The notes beneath the pieces were generated by a model, which did no database searches, was not told where the DNA came from, and saw nothing but the letters and a program-made list of their open reading frames with translations. This document shows, piece by piece, positions 14,639 through 15,261 of a stretch of DNA of 15,261 nt. Origin of the DNA: Candidatus Latescibacterota bacterium. GTDB lineage: Bacteria; Latescibacterota; UBA2968; UBA8231. The position numbers were made by a program, and so were the translations under genes. How positions within the stretch are numbered: position 1 is the first letter of the stretch; every line of letters begins with the position of its first letter. The stretch lies in assembly GCA_021295675.1 (NCBI GenBank), contig JAGWBY010000060.1, forward strand, positions 16,112 to 31,372, read 5' to 3'.

Positions 14639-15261
14639 TTAGATAAACCTAGACGTGACTTGCCCCACGAGCGCCGCGCCCCGAGCGTAGCGGTCGAGGT
14701 TGTCCGCGGCCAGACGCGCCCGCTTGCGCGAGGTGCCGTCGGTCGAACCCGCGGTGTGGGGCATGGCAAACACATTGGGCAATTGGAGGTGGCTCCTGAG
14801 CGAAAACATCGAGTCCAGCCCCGCTCAAGCGACCGTCCAAAAGCGCCCGGTACAGGGCGTCCTCATCGACGAGCGCCCCTCGCGCCACGTTGATCAAGCA
14901 GGCGGTCTCCTTCATCAGGCCGATGCGCCGCGCGTCAATAGTGTGCCGAGTTTCCGGCGTCAAGTGCAGATGTAGCGACAGGTAGTCGCTCTCGGCCACC
15001 ACGCGATCGACGTCCTCGGGTCCGCCGAGAAATTCAGGTTGGATCTCGGCGAGGATTTTCTCTTCAATAGGGCGGATGTCGATGGCCAAGATCCGCAGGC
15101 CAAAGGGCTTGGCCCGGCGCGCCAAATCTTGGGCGCTCGCGCCAAAACCGATCAGGCCGAGCGTCAGGCCCTCCAACTCGATGCCCGTAGGCACGTACAT
15201 CTTGCCAGCGTCGAAGTTCCGCCGCGCCTCTCCGTAGCGGTGGGCGTGCATGAGGATGAAC
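14639..15261 (-). pseudogene. D-2-hydroxyacid dehydrogenase, frameshifted; 5' end outside window
   Basis: The C-terminal two-thirds of an NAD-dependent D-isomer-specific 2-hydroxyacid dehydrogenase. Visible are the nucleotide-binding LGLIGFGASAQDLARRA, the LSLHLHLTPETRH strand, and LINVARGALVDEDAL with the catalytic Arg. LSGAGLDVFAQEPPP follows, and after a frame change at about 14782-14790 comes LPNVFAMPHTAGSTDGTSRK with the catalytic His in PHTAG, ending QVTSRFI at TAA 14641-14639. Between EPPP and LPNVF the usual loop (a DHPL-type segment of about eight residues) is missing. Without the frame change the ribosome would read a nonsense tail to a stop at 14649-14651. The family reduces 2-keto acids or oxidises D-2-hydroxy acids; the substrate cannot be named. 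Confidence 0.82.

Overview
The window looks like a fragment of an uncultured, fairly GC-rich bacterium. Its flanking genes (a GH32 glycosidase, an RraA-family protein, a phytanoyl-CoA dioxygenase, a creatininase-family amidohydrolase, a fatty-acid desaturase, an SDR, a D-2-hydroxyacid dehydrogenase and a small ankyrin-leader-like protein) are the kind of metabolic set expanded in Poribacteria, Latescibacterota and Entotheonella-like genomes. That placement is inference from gene content; there is no rRNA or tRNA here to confirm it.

Layout. 1-2949: the 5' part of a GH32 gene on the minus strand, divergent from a plus-strand cluster of RraA, PhyH and creatininase. 2950-9408: a compact four-gene island (C5 cytosine methyltransferase, GHKL/MORC-like ATPase, Z1-domain helicase-like ATPase, DUF4420 PD-(D/E)XK nuclease). 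It is visibly lower in GC than its surroundings and all four genes are intact. A 34-bp imperfect direct repeat of the creatininase 3' end lies on both sides, so the island looks inserted at that gene's end. 9409-15261: a desaturase, a DUF4143-type AAA ATPase with an unusual 32-bp repeat array in its leader, a HigBA toxin-antitoxin pair with a near-consensus promoter that implies a leaderless toxin mRNA, then a minus-strand run of SDR, small ankyrin-leader-like protein, secreted double NTF2-like protein and a partial D-2-hydroxyacid dehydrogenase.

The island genes fit together as a restriction-modification-like defence module: the methyltransferase marks self DNA, the MORC-like ATPase and Z1 ATPase would load on, sense or move along DNA, and the DUF4420 nuclease would cut. 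The association of MORC-like ATPases, Z1 proteins, a restriction-endonuclease-fold protein and C5 methyltransferases was predicted computationally by Iyer, Abhiman and Aravind. This copy carries no Vsr and no AIPR gene.

The second striking feature is that five metabolic genes outside the island (PhyH, creatininase, desaturase, SDR, D-2-hydroxyacid dehydrogenase) carry six small frame-breaking deletions. Each removes an estimated 7-11 residues, often the catalytic or metal-binding motif, while the sequence on either side stays well conserved. This is either recent parallel inactivation or, perhaps more likely, a systematic assembly artefact. Anyone using these genes should check the junctions first.
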